Numbered from the stretch's first letter, positions 50,473 to 63,178 are shown. The stretch is 64,000 nt of DNA from Flaccisagitta enflata (GCA_965153355.1 OZ231127.1:94612001-94676000); one strand, 5' to 3'. The notes: a model not told the origin generated them from the sequence alone. Translations and numbers: made by a program.

Positions 50473-50744
50473 AAGGGGGCGTTTCTAGTCAAAGACAATC
50501 GCGTTTTGAAAGGGCCACTCGGTCGCTCGCTACGTTCGTTTGCTCGCACCGCTCACTCCGCTTACTCGCTCCACAGCGCTCCGCTTCGCTACGCTCACTT
50601 CGCTCGCTTGCTCCGTTCACGGGCTTGCTCACTCACTTCGCTCACTCCCTCGTGGGACACTTGAAATTCTTGAATATGTGTTCACGCTGTTATCGCGTTT
50701 CATGGGAACAAACGCGTTTTTGGCGCTCACTAGAAACATGCCCT
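50473..50744 (-). mobile_element. GCTCACT inverted-repeat element, copy 1
   Basis: Ends AAGGGGGCGTTTCTAGT and ACTAGAAACATGCCCT are inverted; the interior is dense in CGCTCACT/CGCTCGCT, then TTGAATATGTGTTCACGC and ACGCGTTTTTGG. About 270 bp, no coding capacity. Confidence 0.8.
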
Positions 50745-50834
50745 GAGGAGAGGGAATGAAGGACTGACTAAGATGATGAAGGTAGGGTTAGGACAAAAAA
50801 AAAGGGAATAACAAGGTAAGATATAGAAAGAAAA

Positions 50835-51111
50835 AACAAGGCCAAGTGAAGGCCAATAAGTGCGCCTCGCTTGATTAAGATTTTGTGAATGAACGTTTTT
50901 GATGAATGAATGAATGAATATATGAATGAATGAATGAATGATTGAATGATTGAATATGAATGTGGTGAGGCATGAAAGGTGATAGGAATGAAGAAATACG
51001 TCAGAATCAGCCGTTTTGCGCATTTCAAACGTTTGCGTGACCGACCAACCAACCGACCGACCAACCAACCGACGGACATGACCTCTTATAGAAGTGCGAG
51101 GACGCACTTAA
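50835..51111 (+). mobile_element. A-type element, AAGTGCG subfamily
   Basis: AACAAGGCCAAGTGAAGGCC, an (AATG)n block, CGTTTTGCGCATTTCAAACG, GACCGACC/GACCAACC run, CCTCTTATAGAAGTGCGAGG and ACGCACTTAAAAA. Confidence 0.85.
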
Positions 51112-51224
51112 AAACAGTCAGGAAAAGTGAAAGGAAAACGATGAATACCTGAGCTTAGGAGAACGCAAGAAGGGGAAAAAACGATAATGAAAGTAATCAG
51201 GAAAGCAATACCTACAGAACGCGA

Positions 51225-51229
<5 letters not shown>

Positions 51230-51257
<28 letters not shown>

Positions 51258-51332
51258 CTCTCACACCTAGCGCACTTAATCTCTACACGCACATCTCTCT
51301 CTGCTCTTTCTCACTCAGCTTTAAACAAAGAT

Positions 51333-51416
<84 letters not shown>

Positions 51417-51470
51417 AGAGAGAGAGAGAAAAAAAAAAAGAATGAAAGATAGAGAGAGAGAGAGATACGG
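51230..51470. repeat. (CT)n then (GA)n tracts
   Basis: CT at 51226-51262, GA at about 51333-51432 with AAAG breaks: another inverted dinucleotide pair. Confidence 0.95.
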
Positions 51471-51559
51471 AAAACTCAATAAAACCACAAAGATTGAGAC
51501 TTTGAATTAGAGAGAAAGTCAGCTTGTGTTCACAAGCGGCGTTCCATTGAGGGCGTGCT

Positions 51560-51780
51560 TCTACTGATCCTTATGTCTATATCGTTGTCTCACTTAACTT
51601 TAATTTTCATGTCTCTATCTTTGTCTCATTTCCTTTTATTTCTCATGTCTCTCTCTTTGTCTCATTTCCTTTTATTTCTCATGTCTCTATCTTTGTCTCA
51701 TTTCCTTTCAATTCTCATGTCTCTCTCTTTGTCTCATTTCCTTTTATTTCTCATGTCTTTATCTTTATCTCACGCTCTTT
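51560..51780. repeat. 36-bp tandem repeat
   Basis: About six units of CTCATTTCCTTTTATTTCTC plus ATGTCTCTCTCTTTGT. Confidence 0.95.
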
Positions 51781-51884
51781 AAATTCTCATATCTCTATCT
51801 TTTCCTCTCTACTTTTCCTATCGAGAGAAAATCAAATAAGATTCGAGTTGTCAAGGAAATCCCGCTCTTTGGAGGCAAGAAAAA

Positions 51885-52040
51885 ACAAGTGACGCGGGGT
51901 CACAATATCGTTGCAAACGGGTGGGCAGGGGCATCCAACCCCCAGCCTCACCATCACCCCACCCCCAACCACTCCTGCCACACACTCACACACTCACACA
52001 CACAATAACAACTGCAGTAACAACAACGTTTTTTCAATGC
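51885..52040 (+). mobile_element. A-type 5' part, GTGACGCGGGGTCAC variant
   Basis: AACAAGTGACGCGGGGTCAC, GGGTGGGCAGGGGCATCC, C- and CA-rich interior; a degenerate GACCGACCAACG follows. Confidence 0.6.
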
Positions 52041-52389
52041 GACCGACCAACGCACAATGGGATGTGCGTGCTCAGAGCGAGCGAGGAAGCTTACATCTGC
52101 GCGTCTCTCTATCTACGCCATTGATTAACTAATTTTTCAACCAAAATGGATTCCCCCCTCATAGAATTGACAAAAAAAGAACATTTAGGCGAACCAAAGT
52201 CGTTTATTTCATAATTTCTGGGTCTCATATTGAAGCAGCCCGGCATAGACTGGAAGTCAAAATTCTGGCAAAAAAAATGACAAAAGTGCTGAAAGAGAGA
52301 AGAGAAAGAAGAAGGTGAAAAGGAAGGAAAAGACAAAAATGTCAATGAAGAAGATGAAGTAGATGAAGTAGGGGAAGAAGAATGCGAAG

Positions 52390-53089
52390 ATGGTTGAGAA
52401 GAGGGTGGAGGAGGAGGAAGAGGAGGAGGAGAAGGAGGAGGAGGAGGAGGAATCAAGTGATTGAAAATTTAAAAGATTAGTTTCAGTTTTAATATCTATT
52501 ACGTAGGGAAATAATGAAAAGAGGGAGGAGACAAAAAGAATAAGAAGAAAAAGAAGTTGATGAAGAAGAAGAAGGAGAAGAAAAAAAGAAGAGGAAGATG
52601 AAGAGGGAGATGAAGAAGAAGAAGAAGGCGGAGGAGAAAAAGGAGGCATTAGCACATGGAATGTTGAAAAAATTACTTTTATCACAATGATGCGAGGAAG
52701 AAAAGAAGAAGAAGAAGGAGAAGAAGAAGGAGAAGAAGAAGAAGAAGAAGAAGAAGAAGAAGAAGAAGAAGAAGAAGAAGAAGAAGAAGAAGAAGAAGAA
52801 GAAGAAGGACAAGAACGAGGAAAGGCAGTAGAATGAATCAAAATTCGAGTACTGAGAATATCAGTTTCAAGTTTCAACATGATTACGAGAAGAAGAAGAA
52901 GAAAAAGAAAAAGAAAAAGAAGAAGAAGAAGAAGAAGAAGAAGAAGAAGAAGAAGAAGAAGAAGAGTAGGTGATGAAGAAGGAGAAGATGAAGAAGAGGA
53001 AGAAGGTGGAGGAGGAGAAAAAGGAGGAATTTAGACATAGAATGATGAAAAGATTAGTTGTAACAAAATGACACAGAGAAGAAGAAGAA

Positions 53090-53123
<34 letters not shown>

Positions 53124-53445
53124 AGAAGAAGAAAAACATGGAGAAGAAGAGAGGAGGAGAAGAGAATGAGATCAATGAAAAGTAGTAGGAGTAATTTCAA
53201 ATAGAACACTGATATCACTTTCAATGTAATTAGGCAACCAGAAAGAAGCAAAAGAAGAAGAAGAAGAAGAAGAAGAAGAAGAAGAAGAAGAAGAAGATGA
53301 AGATGAAGAAGGAGAAGAAGAAGAAGAAGAACAAGAAAAGGAAGAAGAAGAAGGTCAGCAATAATAAGAATAAGAAGAGAATGAAGAATCAAAGTTGGTG
53401 TAATGTTAAAGGATAAAAAGAAACTGAAGAATATCAATCCTGTTC
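52390..53445. repeat. GAA/GGA arrays in a roughly 190-bp higher-order tandem
   Basis: Five GAA/GGA-rich blocks separated by AT-rich cores of about 50 bp at about 52455, 52650, 52840, 53030 and 53185, which share AAAATTAGTTTCA/AATATCAGTTTCA-like sequence. Poly-Ser, poly-Phe and poly-Leu frames are artefacts. Confidence 0.8.
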
Positions 53446-54066
53446 CATTTCTAAATTCGCTAAGATGAGAGAGAGATAGCTACATATAAATTAACTATGT
53501 GAGAGATAGAGATAGAAAGAAAGGAATTAAAGCTCTATTTCACTCATCATCAAAACAGGAGAATTAAGGTATGTTGGCCCTAGTTTGACCTATTCTCACT
53601 ATGTCTTCCTTATCAACAACACCCTTAGTGATCTTTCTATGATAACTTTAGGCCCGGCGATCCCCAGCGTTTTTTTTCTGAAATTGATTTGTATATGCAT
53701 GCAAATGAGAAAGAAGGCCCCTAATTCAAGGTGGGGTGAGGACTATGCGAAATGAAGAAATGGGTCAGTTTTTTGTTTTAAACCTCAGTATAGACTCTAA
53801 TTCAATAGATTATGGTCAAGTTTTGACTTGGAATGATCATTTGATAAAAAAATTTGACCCCTAAAATTTGCCTCTGCTTTTGGCGTTTTTTTCTTTTTTC
53901 CTAATTATCATGATTTTGACGCTTTTTTAAGCACTCGTATGGGATTATTTTATGCTGAAATTGACTGAGACATATGCTAAAATGTTTTTAGCAAGTGTTT
54001 CCTTCAGATTTAGGCCCGTTTTCAAAAAAATAAAAATTGTCATACCGCTGGCTATCACCAGCCACA
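53446..54066. other. Unique non-coding stretch
   Basis: No splice-supported exon, repeat boundary or RNA gene seen. Confidence 0.5.
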
Positions 54067-54146
54067 TTCCAATGTGCAACGGACAAACGGACCAACGGAC
54101 CAACGAATAAAGCCTCTTATATAGTTACGTGTCCGAAACTAAAAAA
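54067..54146 (+). mobile_element. A-type 3' tip
   Basis: CAATGTGCAACGGACAAACG, AAAGCCTCTTATATAGTTAC, GTGTCCGAAACTAAAAAAG. Confidence 0.6.
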
Positions 54147-54236
54147 GAGAATGGAAGAAACTAACACCACGTCTGAAAGAATTGACTTGAAATCTTTTTC
54201 AATCTGATTTTCATGTGACTAACCGCTGTTTGCTGT

Positions 54237-54390
54237 TTATTCACTTTCTTGCTTGCGGTACGTCTGCCTTGTGGCATAATCAATCACATAAGGATCAAGT
54301 ACATTTTTAGATTTTTTTGCTGATAAATCATAATTAGCACCACCCTTGGTCAGATTGATATGTGGGCTAAGCCTGACATGTGGGCCAAGC
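54237..54390 (-). pseudogene. Possible coding remnant, unknown family
   Basis: The minus frame reads LSPHINLTKGGANYDLSAKK, then NVLDPYVIDYATRQTYRKQE to a TAA at 54237. Composition is protein-like rather than repeat-like, and it lies directly beside an A-type end. I do not recognise it; it could be chance. Confidence 0.22.
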
Positions 54391-54415
54391 CCGAGGTCAT
54401 CACGTCTTAGGGTTA

Positions 54416-55396
54416 AAACAAGGCCAACACCTACAAGTCGCGTGCGGGACATGAATAGCTAAAGATCACTTAGATCGACTTTAAATGGTTCAAGGTGACC
54501 TGACACGCCCCATCCTAACTTAGGTAACTTTTTAAAAATTCCTCAGCATTGCCACCCATGCGAAAACGTGCACCAATAAGCAAGGGTGTCAATTGCCATG
54601 TGAGTTTAGAATCTTGATCAGCAGCAAGAACAGGCACCAATGAGCGAGGGTGTTAATTGTCAAGTGAGATTAGAATCTTGATCAGCAGCGAGAACATGCA
54701 CCAATGAGCGAGGGTGTTAATTGTCAAGTGAGATAAGAATCTTGATCAGCAGCGAGAAGAGGCACCTTTGAGCGAGGGTATTAATTGTCAAGTGTAATTA
54801 GATTCTTGCTCAGCAGCAAAAACAGGCACCAATGAGCGAGAGTGTTAATTGTCAAGTGTAATCAGAATCTTGATCAGCAATGACTCATTGCCAATGAGAA
54901 CAGGCACCAATGGGCGAGAGTGTTAATTATGGAGTATGATTAGAATTTTGATCTGCAGCGAAAACTGGCACCAATGAGCGACGGAGTAAATTGTCAAATG
55001 ATATTAGAATCTTGATCAGCAGGGAAAATAGGCACAAATGAGCGAGGGTGTAAATTGTCAAGTAAGATTAGAATCTTGATCAGCAGCGAGATCAAGCACC
55101 AATGAGCGAGAGTCTTAATTGTTAAGTGACATTAGAATCTTGAGCAGCAGTGAGAGGAGGCACCAATAAACAAGGGTGTTAGTTGTCAAGCGAGATTAGC
55201 AGTGATCAGCAGCGAGAACAGGCACCTATGAGCAAGGGTGTTAATTGTCGAGTGAGGTAAGAATTTTGAGCAGCAATGAGATCAGGCACCAATGAGCGAG
55301 GGTGTTAATTGTCCAGTGAGATAAAAATCTTGATCTGCAGTGAGAACAAGCACCAATGAGCGAGGGTGTTAATTGCCAAGTGAGATTAGAATCTTG
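54416..55396 (+). mobile_element. A-type 5' end followed by a 63-bp tandem array
   Basis: AACAAGGCCAACACCTACAA and GTCGCGTGCGGGAC, then about 13 units of 63 bp built on ACCAATGAGCGAGGGTGTTA and TTAGAATCTTGATCAGCAG. No A-type 3' tip was found, so the element is truncated or the array has replaced it. Confidence 0.8.
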
Positions 55397-55479
55397 GCTC
55401 CAACCATTTGCGTCCTACATACGACATCTTGAGGGCCGCCTGGGACATTCTTCACGCATATGACGCCCTCTTTGGAAGG

Positions 55480-55729
<250 letters not shown>

Positions 55730-55836
55730 AATATATTGTTCGATCATTGTCGTAAAGCTTCCGATCAATTTAGCATACAAAAAACATTTATCAGTAAAGT
55801 CAACTATTGTTAGTCAAATCAAATCAAAGTGCTAGC

Positions 55837-56938
<1,102 letters not shown>

Positions 56939-57169
56939 GTGCTAGCGCAGTTCAACTTTACATAGATCCTGGTAACTTTCATTTGAGTTTCACATTCGTC
57001 ACCATGATCCCGTGTTCTATCAAATGAAAACGTGGGAAAAAAATTCATTGGCGCAACTAGGGTTAAAACGAGTGTAGCAGACCTGTTAAAAAAAGGAGGA
57101 AGGAAAGGAGAAAAACGCTATCAAGTGGAAGAAAAGAAATAGAAGAATGAATGCTAATGAAGTGAAGAG

Positions 57170-57410
<241 letters not shown>

Positions 57411-57639
57411 GAACTCTGGAAGAGTAATGAAGCTCAGGTGAAAACAAATGGCACAATCTTTTTCCTAACAGACCATAATAAAACAAGAAATGACGTCTAC
57501 GTGTGTGAGACTCAGTAGGCTCACATGTTTTGATAGATATTATATTCATTTATTTGAGATGAATACATACGAACAGCAGTGAACTTAAATCGGTAAAAAA
57601 ATCGTTTCTTTGTTTGATTCCTCCATGATCTTTATGAAT

Positions 57640-57930
57640 TTCGTTAAAAGCGGGTCCGTTGGAGCTGGATTCAACAGTATTTATACAACAATACCACTTT
57701 GCACCACAAAACATCAGCCTCTCTGGGCAGCTGCTTGAAAAGTAGGTCTGTTGGAACTGGATTCAACTGTATTCATACAACATTACAACTTTGCGCTACA
57801 GAAAATCAGCCTCTTGGCAGTTGCTTGAAAAGTGGGTCCGTTATGACGGGATTCAACTGTATTAATACAAAATTGTCACTTAGCACTAAAGAACATCAAC
57901 CTTTCTGAGCAGCTGCTTGAAAAGTGGGTC
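57640..57930. repeat. About 105-bp tandem of pogo-like ends
   Basis: Three units each with CTTGAAAAGTGGGTCCGTT-like and GGATTCAACTGTATT segments. GGGATTCAACTG resembles the TIR of the pogo/Tc1-type element at 28334. Confidence 0.75.
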
Positions 57931-57992
57931 TTTTTTTCGTTGATCCATGATGTATTCGCGAATTCGCGCTTCGAAGGCGTTGAGACTTCATT
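57876..57992 (-). pseudogene. Possible pogo-type transposase HTH remnant
   Basis: The minus frame reads SLNAFEARIREYIMDQRKKD then PLFKQLLRKVDVL to a TAG. The pattern hydrophobic-E-x-R-hxxYIxDQR resembles the start of a CENP-B/pogo-type helix-turn-helix. It is short, and part is contributed by the adjacent tandem unit. Family call is an inference. Confidence 0.3.
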
Positions 57993-58185
57993 TGTTTCCC
58001 AAATTGAGCGCAAATGAAGATTTGATTGGGACATAAGCATACAAATGGTTCCATGTTCAAAAGGGGCCACAGAAGAAAGTTTGGAGCACCGTAGAAAGTT
58101 TGGAGCACCATCAGTTTATACTCTAAACCACGATTTGTCTATTAGTCTGTCCATCCGTCCATCTGTCTCTCCCCCTTTCACATTT

Positions 58186-58411
58186 TTAGTCGCGTGCTAC
58201 GCGACTCTACACCCCGCTATGTCGGTCCGTCGGTCGGTTGGTCGGTCGGTCGGTCGGTCGGTCGGTCGGTCGGTCGGTCCCCTTTTTTACTTTTTCGGTG
58301 TTTTTTAGGTTTTTGAGCATATAGCTTCTGCCTAGATGTCCTACTGACCTTCTCCAGCGCTGCTCCTGCCCACCCGCACGCGACTAGGGTAGCCGTGTAT
58401 CCGGCCTTGTT
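58186..58411 (-). mobile_element. A-type element, reverse, full copy
   Basis: TTAGTCGCGTGCTACGCGAC tip, ACACCCCGCTATGTCGGTCC, (GGTC)n, TGCTCCTGCCCACCCGCACG, GCCGTGTATCCGGCCTTGTT. Confidence 0.88.
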
Positions 58412-58431
58412 GTATCTACAGGCGGTTTTTG

Positions 58432-58527
58432 CATTACTGCTCCTGCCCAACTGCATGAGTTATCTTCCTTATCACTGTCCACGCCCACCCGCACGCGACT
58501 TGGGTAGTCGTATATCTGGCCTTGTTT
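58432..58527 (-). mobile_element. A-type 5'-half fragment, reverse
   Basis: TTACTGCTCCTGCCCAACTG, CACCCGCACGCGACTTGGGT, GTATATCTGGCCTTGTTT. Confidence 0.7.
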
Positions 58528-58892
58528 TTCTTGAATCTTTACCATTGCCGAGTCTCCGTACCATATTTTATTACAATATCATACGGTCACAATCTGCTAT
58601 AATGAATCCTTTTTAAAAAAACGGCTAAAAAAGGTCAAAAAATCTTGGTCCCATTTTGACATTTTCTTTCGCTTCTCACATTGGTAAAAAGTAAAAACCG
58701 AAATCGACCTATACGAGACAAAGATTGTTGCTCATTTGACATCTGTAACAGCGGGGTTTATCTGCATCAAGATAGTGAACGCGAGACAGCAGCCCGAAAG
58801 GTAACATCGTCAGTGATCGTGCTGTTATCTGTGCTTCTACCAATTCAGCCAAGGATTCAGAGCAAGGAGCTGCACAGTCCCACCCTAATGGA

Positions 58893-59064
58893 AACAAGGC
58901 CGGATACACGGCCAAAACCTGTCGCGGACGGGTGGGTAGGGGCGATAATGCGCGTTTTCACACCTAATGTGATCGTTTTCAACTCGAGCGTGACAACTCG
59001 AGCGTGACGGACGGACCAACAGACAGACGGACAAAGCCTCTTTTAGAGTCGTTTGACCGCGACT
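58893..59064 (+). mobile_element. A-type element, typical copy
   Basis: AACAAGGCCGGATACACGGC, GTCGCGGACGGGTGGGTAGG, a duplicated AACTCGAGCGTGAC, AAAGCCTCTTTTAGAGTCG and CCGCGACTAAAAAC. Confidence 0.85.
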
Positions 59065-59130
59065 AAAAACACCAAACACCACCTTATCCCATCCAACCCA
59101 TCTAACTGCGGCTCACATGGTAAGGAACTT

Positions 59131-59400
59131 GGATGGTTGGATGGACTGATGGATGGATGGATGGATGGTGAGATGGATGGATAATGAGATGGATATATGG
59201 ATGGACGGATCGATAGATGGATGGACGGATGGATGGATGGATGAAGGGATGAAAGGATGGATGGGTGAATGGTGAGATGGATATATGAATGGACAGATCG
59301 ATAGATGGATGGATGGATGAAGGGATGACAGGATGGATTGGTGGATGGATGAATGGAAGGATGGGTGGATGAATGGAAGGACGGATGGATAGGACGGACA
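59131..59400. repeat. (ATGG)n region
   Basis: GATGGATGG repeats with GACGG, GAATGG and GAAGG variants. Ile-His-Pro-Ser frames are artefacts. Confidence 0.93.
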
Positions 59401-59704
59401 GGGGGACGCGGACGAACGGAACAGATGGTCTTCCAAGCCAGTGCCCAGAAAAGGGAAAGGATAAAAAATCTCCCCACCAAGAAATTGTTTCCATTCTATT
59501 TTGATGTCATTTCTTCACTTTCTTCTTTTGGGGGTGAAAAAAGGCTTAAAGGAACAAATTGACGGGAAATGTCCCAAGACGGAACTCGACGAATATTTGA
59601 TGGAATAAGAAGCGTGATCTTCATTTTAAAACAGGCGCGTGATAGTAACTCAGTCAGCACTGGCCCGTTTGTCAGTCTGTCAATGCGGTCCGTCAAACGA
59701 CTCC

Positions 59705-59973
59705 GACTAAGGGTGTGTTTCTAGTGACGACCAAAAACGCGTTTGTTCCTGTGAAACGCGATAACAGTGTGAACACATCTTCAAGAATTTCAACTGTCCC
59801 ACTAGGGAGTGAGCGAAGTGAGTGAGCAAGCCCGTGAATGGAACGAGCGAGTGAAGCGAGCGTAGCGAGGGAGCGAGCGAGCAAAGTGAGCGGTGCGAGC
59901 GAACGAACGTAGCGAGCGACCGAGTGGCCCTTTCAAAATGCGATCGTCTTTGACTAGAAACAGTCCCTTAGTC
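59705..59973 (+). mobile_element. GCTCACT inverted-repeat element, copy 2 (intact)
   Basis: Ends ACTAAGGGTGTGTTTCTAGT and its inverse ACTAGAAACAGTCCCTTAGT; CCG on each side may be a 3-bp duplication. The interior matches 50473-50744 in reverse. GAGCGAG-rich. Confidence 0.85.
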
Positions 59974-60337
59974 CGCCGCGCCGCGTCGGTTTGCCAGTCT
60001 GTTGCGTCAAGTTTGTGCTGGTCTTAGGTGGTTATTGAAGAGTCGATGTGTAACGATAGGCAATGGCTGTACGGCATGAGTATTGTTACTATCTTGCATG
60101 TCAATGACTAAAGTCCACTGAGAAGATGCATCCATCTTGGAAGAGTATGGGTCCTGAACCAATAAAGTCACAATGACCAGATGGTTACCAATTAAAAGAG
60201 TTGTTTAGACTCTTTCACATGCGACCAATCTGGGATCAGTAGCTCAATTCATATATGTCCGTCCAGTTACCATTTCTCAAGCGTACTTTGTAAATATGTC
60301 CATTATTTCTGTAAAAAAATATGCGGGTGGAGCACTG
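59974..60337. other. Unique non-coding stretch
   Basis: No exon or repeat recognised. Confidence 0.5.
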
Positions 60338-61133
60338 GACGGTTCCCGAATTAACTTATAACTTACCCTTTTTACAATGAACTATATTTTTTGACATACT
60401 ATCTTGCTAAAAAGTATATCGACAAGATACAATACAGTTCAGTTTTTCATCAAGTAATGCATTTAACATTTATAAAATACGACTTTTACTTTGTGTGACC
60501 TTCCTTGGCATTAACTTTAGCTTTCATGCGGCTTGGTATGGTTTTGTAAAGCAATTACAGGTAGGATTGTGTGGTGTTCTCCCCACATCATGAAAGCGAT
60601 TTTTTTAGCGCAGCCTTCAACATGGCGCGTTCTTAATTCTACAGCTTCTTAATTTGAATTCACAATTCAGTCAGTTTGAGGTCTGTGCTGTTTCCAAACC
60701 AACCTGGAAACTAGTTCACGCCATGGTGAATGCTTCATTTTCTCGGCGTAGTTTGCCAGAGCAATACTCCTCCATAACTGGTGTCTTCAATAACTTCTGA
60801 AATTCTAAAATGCATTTTTTCGCCATTTTCCACTTGAAATAGCAACTTTGTTTTGCTTGTCATTTCTAAACAAATAGACTTAGAATAATGCGGTTTGCGC
60901 CAATAGATCGGAAATTCGATGAAGTTTCCAGACATCACCAATTTTCTTATGTTTGCATTATTTTTTTGGTAGTTATTTCCCATAATGCTTGTCGATATAC
61001 ATATTAGCAAGATAGTACTGAATTATTTATTTGGGACATTTGTACTGCTCTAACAATTTTATTGTTGATGTGTCAATGTCACATTTTGAGCATTAAAATC
61101 AATCAATCAATCAATCAATTCGGGAACAGCACT
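60338..61133 (-). mobile_element. Tc1-like element remnant within nested inverted repeats
   Basis: Inner inverted repeats TACTATCTTGCTAAAAAGTA (60397) and their complement (60987-61017). Outer inverted GTTCCCGAATT at 60350 and AATTCGGGAAC at 61117. On the minus strand at about 60486-60551 the frame LLYKTIPSRMKAKVNAKEGH ends TK-stop, matching the C-terminal pattern of Tc1 transposases (SMPRR...AKGGHT). The catalytic region is not readable, so the gene is dead. Confidence 0.6.
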
Positions 61134-61169
61134 CTTCAAATGTTGATGGCTTTTTCAGGTGTCACTGTT

Positions 61170-61310
61170 TTTGTGAGCAAGATGGTATGATAAAGTAGTG
61201 ATAGGTTTGGCTGTTTGGTCTATCGGTATAAAGTTCCACTTCTACTCTCTCTCTTAAGTTCCGCCAAATCCCAGCAGAGTCTTTTGCATTGAGCCTTTCC
61301 AACGACGCTG
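61170..61310 (-). other. Protein-like frame, weak exon candidate
   Basis: The minus frame SLERLNAKDSAGIWRNLRER and VEVELYTDRPNSQTYHY is not repeat-like; a CT tract and GGGTCAG precede it. No family is recognised and no in-phase partner exon was found. Confidence 0.15.
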
Positions 61311-61330
61311 ACCCACAATATGATAGAGAC

Positions 61331-61363
<33 letters not shown>

Positions 61364-61710
61364 AAAAGATAAAAGAAAGAGAGAGCTGGCACATGAACAT
61401 TAGTCAGGCCCTGGGATAAGTTTTTTTTCACCCATGGGCTTCGGAAGCTTAAAAAGAAAAAAGAAAAAAGGAAAAAAAGATTCTTTAAAAGTCATGATGG
61501 CCTCAAATTCTGTGTGGATGACAATGATCCCCAAAACGATACAAGTGATGACGGAGATGATGACAGCAACAGTATTTGTTGAGGTACCAACGAAAATAAC
61601 AAGAACAACAGAAACAACAAAAATAAAAACAACAAAAACAACAAAAAATACAAAAATAACAAACAAACAAAAACAACAAAAATAACAAAAACAGCAAAAA
61701 CAACAAAACA
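61331..61710. repeat. (GA)n at 61331-61362 and (ACAAAA)n at 61600-61710
   Basis: Short GA run and AACAACAAAAAT-type A-rich repeat. Confidence 0.85.
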
Positions 61711-61797
61711 TGACAGCAATGACAGGATTACTACGGCCATAAAAAAACGAAGCAGCTAATTCTGAAGACCAAAAAGTGAATGACAACGATGACTATG

Positions 61798-61955
61798 ACA
61801 ACAAGTGACTCAGGGCTGCAATATCGTCGCTGACCGGGGAAAGGGGCGGGGGGGGGGGGGTAGGCAGGGGTGGAAACGTTCTTTTTTTCACTTTTCGGAC
61901 GGACGGACTGACAAACGGACAAAGCCGCTGATGAAGTCGCGAGTCCACGACTAAA
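61798..61955 (+). mobile_element. A-type element, CAAGTGACTCAGGG variant
   Basis: ACAAGTGACTCAGGGCTGCA, ATATCGTCGCTGACCGGG, a G-run, GGACGGACGGACTGAC, AAAGCCGCTGATGAAGTCGC, GAGTCCACGACTAAA. Confidence 0.65.
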
Positions 61956-62261
61956 TGCGGTGACGGCAACAACAACAACAACGATGCCGTGGACTTGATG
62001 GTTTTCGACCATCGATAAACTCCCATTATGACCTAATGACGCTTCATGCGAATCTGTTAAGCGCGGGAAAAATCTTTCTCTGACCCTTCAAACGTTTATT
62101 TTTCATTTTCTGCCATTTTTCTGTATCTCTCTCCCATCACTATACAGTATACAGTTAGCTCCTCCCAATCCCTGATGATGACTCTTATTATATTTGTATG
62201 TTTCTTTCTCAGTTCTAATGTTCGTCGACCTTCCTCCTTCTTCGTATTCTCCTGTTTCTTT

Positions 62262-62684
62262 TTCTTCTTCTTCTTTTTCTTTTTCTTTTTCTTTTTCTTT
62301 TTCTTTTTCTTTTTCTTTTTCTTTTTCTTTTTCTTTTTCTTTTTCTTCTTCTTCATCTTCTTCTTCTTCTTCTTCTTCTTCTTCTTCTTCTTCTTCTTCT
62401 TCTTCTTCTTCTTCTTCTTCTTCTTCTTCTTCTTCTTCTTCTTCTTCTTCTTCTTCTTCTTCTTCTTCTTCTTCTTCTTCTTCTTCTTCTTCTTCTTCTT
62501 CTTCTTCTTCTTCTTCTTCTTCTTCTTCTTCTTCTTCTTCTTCTTCTTCTTCTTCTTCTTCTTCTTCTTCTTCTTCTTCTTCTTCTCTTCTCATCTTCTT
62601 TATCTTTATTCTTCTTCCTCTTCTTCTTCTTCTTCTTCTAATCTCCATCTTTCTTCTCTTCTTCTTCTTCTTTTCTCTTCTTCT

Positions 62685-62716
<32 letters not shown>

Positions 62717-62755
62717 TTCTTCTTCTTCTTCTTCTTCTTCTTCTTCTTCTTCGCG
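62262..62755. repeat. (TTTTTC)n then (TTC)n array
   Basis: CTTTTT hexamers at 62272-62345, then about 78 TTC units (62350-62583), then interrupted TTC to 62755. GAA.TTC runs of this length can form triplex DNA. All frames here are repeat translations. Confidence 0.98.
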
Positions 62756-62904
62756 TGTTGGGACTGAGTCCCATAAAACGTTGAGTCCGACCAACCGAAA
62801 GTTGAAATATGTCAGAGAATGCAATGCCAACCCAATGCCAATGGCAGCTGTTCAACCATGTGGAAGTCTGAATTTTATGTGCAGAAAGGGGAAGGGGGAC
62901 AAGG

Positions 62905-62907
<3 letters not shown>

Positions 62908-62993
<86 letters not shown>
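62908..62993. repeat. (GA)n microsatellite
   Basis: About 43 GA units. Confidence 0.97.
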
Positions 62994-62997
<4 letters not shown>

Positions 62998-63113
62998 GTT
63001 GGGTTAGGGCGTAAGATGAAGTGACTTTAAGACGTTAACGACAGTCTTGAGGTCAACGAGTGAGAATCATGGCAACAAAAAACTCTCTCCAGGCTTTGTC
63101 CTCAAAACTCACT

Positions 63114-63178
63114 CTCTCTGTCTCTGTCTCTGTCTCTCTCTGTCTCTCTCTGTCTCTGTCTCTCTGTCTCTCTGTCTC

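Noticed and set aside
61400-61786. Hydrophobic minus-strand frame resembling membrane helices
   Set aside because: Mostly a translation of an ACAAAA-type repeat on the opposite strand; no splice-compatible neighbours.
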